The translations under genes were made by a program, and so were the position numbers. Under the pieces are notes generated by a model, which had not been told where the DNA came from, searched no databases, and saw only the letters and a program-made list of their open reading frames with translations. A DNA stretch of 34,297 nt from Candidatus Bathycorpusculum grumuli (lineage in GTDB: Archaea; Thermoproteota; Bathyarchaeia; Bathyarchaeales; Bathycorpusculaceae), in NCBI GenBank assembly GCA_009776805.1, contig WRNB01000012.1, positions 1 through 34,297 of the forward strand, given 5' to 3'. This document shows, piece after piece, positions 33,889-34,297 of the stretch; positions within the stretch are counted from its first letter, which is position 1; every line of letters begins with the position of its first letter.

Positions 33889-34297
33889 AACACAACAACA
33901 CATGGATAATAAAAATAGGATACCCAACAGGATCTAACAAACACACAATGGAAACTAATCAAAAAAAACTTTCAAAACAAACAAAGACAATCACCTACAA
34001 AAACACAACAAAAAAACCATGTAAACGCCATACTATACCGCAACAAAACAGAATGCCAACGAAGACTATTACCAAACGATTTCCCAAATTATACCACAGT
34101 TGGGTCATTTTACAAAAGAGCCATAAAAAAGGCATCTGGGAAAAAGCAATGAACAAAATAGTCCAAAAAGTACACATTGACACAGAACGCACACAAAAAC
34201 CAAGCTATTACCCGATAAATTCACAAAGCACAAAAAACAACAAACACAAACAAAAAACGCGACATCGATGAGGAAAAAATCAAGGACTACAAAAAAC
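33889..34297 (+). pseudogene. Decayed IS5-type transposase, N-terminal part, cut by window edge
   Basis: Frames joined by shifts give the IS5-type (DUF4096) N-terminal domain: GYPT, then [44 protein letters not shown] (from 34021), and after a shift near 34130 [32 protein letters not shown] (the SQS of the usual IDSQSVKT, with Asn for the catalytic Asp), then a TGA at 34269-34271 near the RGYDGGKK-like region. There are at least two shifts, one stop and a lost catalytic Asp, so it is dead. The coding strand is A/C-rich, as in the 5' halves of the other IS genes. The 3' half lies beyond the window. Confidence 0.7.

Noticed and set aside
1-34297. tRNA genes
   Set aside because: I looked for GC-rich cloverleaf-like stretches with a T-arm GGTTCRA motif and found none; the GC-rich spots at 1-75 and 18649-18690 do not fold as tRNA.

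Overview
The window is a piece of an AT-rich archaeal chromosome. The gene content points to the TACK side of the archaea, most likely Bathyarchaeia. It has an ESCRT-III/Snf7-like cell-division protein, ribosomal proteins L13e, L15e and L12/P1, archaeal RNase P proteins, TiaS, archaeal AlaRS, GatDE, an archaeal SPOUT methyltransferase and a presenilin-like protease. The lineage is inferred from these families; no rRNA gene was recognised to confirm it.

Layout. 1-75: a GC-rich, strongly base-paired RNA-like segment cut by the window edge. 100-7407: a hypothetical gene, an ESCRT-III-like gene, a membrane-anchored protein, a ParB-domain protein with a zinc ribbon, alanyl-tRNA synthetase and a small membrane protein. 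7734-11760: an accessory island with a decayed IS1634-type element (terminal repeats still visible), a surface protein, then a decayed IS1182-type element. 11949-16084: tiaS, a flippase-like membrane protein and a homocitrate-synthase-family enzyme. 16287-19194, minus strand: L12/P1, L15e, L13e, a predicted exosome-associated protein, Rpp30 and Pop5, packed with short gaps or 4-base overlaps. 19444-20571: a presenilin-like intramembrane protease. 21187-22275: a transposase remnant followed by a paralogue of the first surface protein. 22575-24689: an RNA methyltransferase divergent from phosphoglucose/phosphomannose isomerase. 24690-27089: probable IS debris, a DUF4143 ATPase, and a small 228-bp element with inverted repeats and a 6-bp target duplication. 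27127-31634: inositol-phosphate synthase divergent from the gatD-gatE operon. 31991-34297: a secreted or anchored protein and the start of a decayed IS5-type transposase.

Functionally the core is translation and RNA: two routes for charging or correcting tRNA (AlaRS and Glu-tRNA(Gln) amidotransferase), tRNA-Ile2 wobble modification, tRNA 5' processing (RNase P) and ribosomal proteins. It is interleaved with lipid and cell-surface functions: inositol phosphate, flippase-like protein, anchored proteins and membrane protease.

The most striking non-gene signal is compositional. Long blocks of one strand are almost pure A+C, followed by blocks of almost pure G+T. In the IS1634-type element the switch falls at about the element midpoint, and the IS remnants generally read A/C-rich inward from their ends. 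I report this as an unexplained strand-asymmetry, with a testable single-strand-damage hypothesis. I found no CRISPR array, no tRNA gene and no recognisable defence island.
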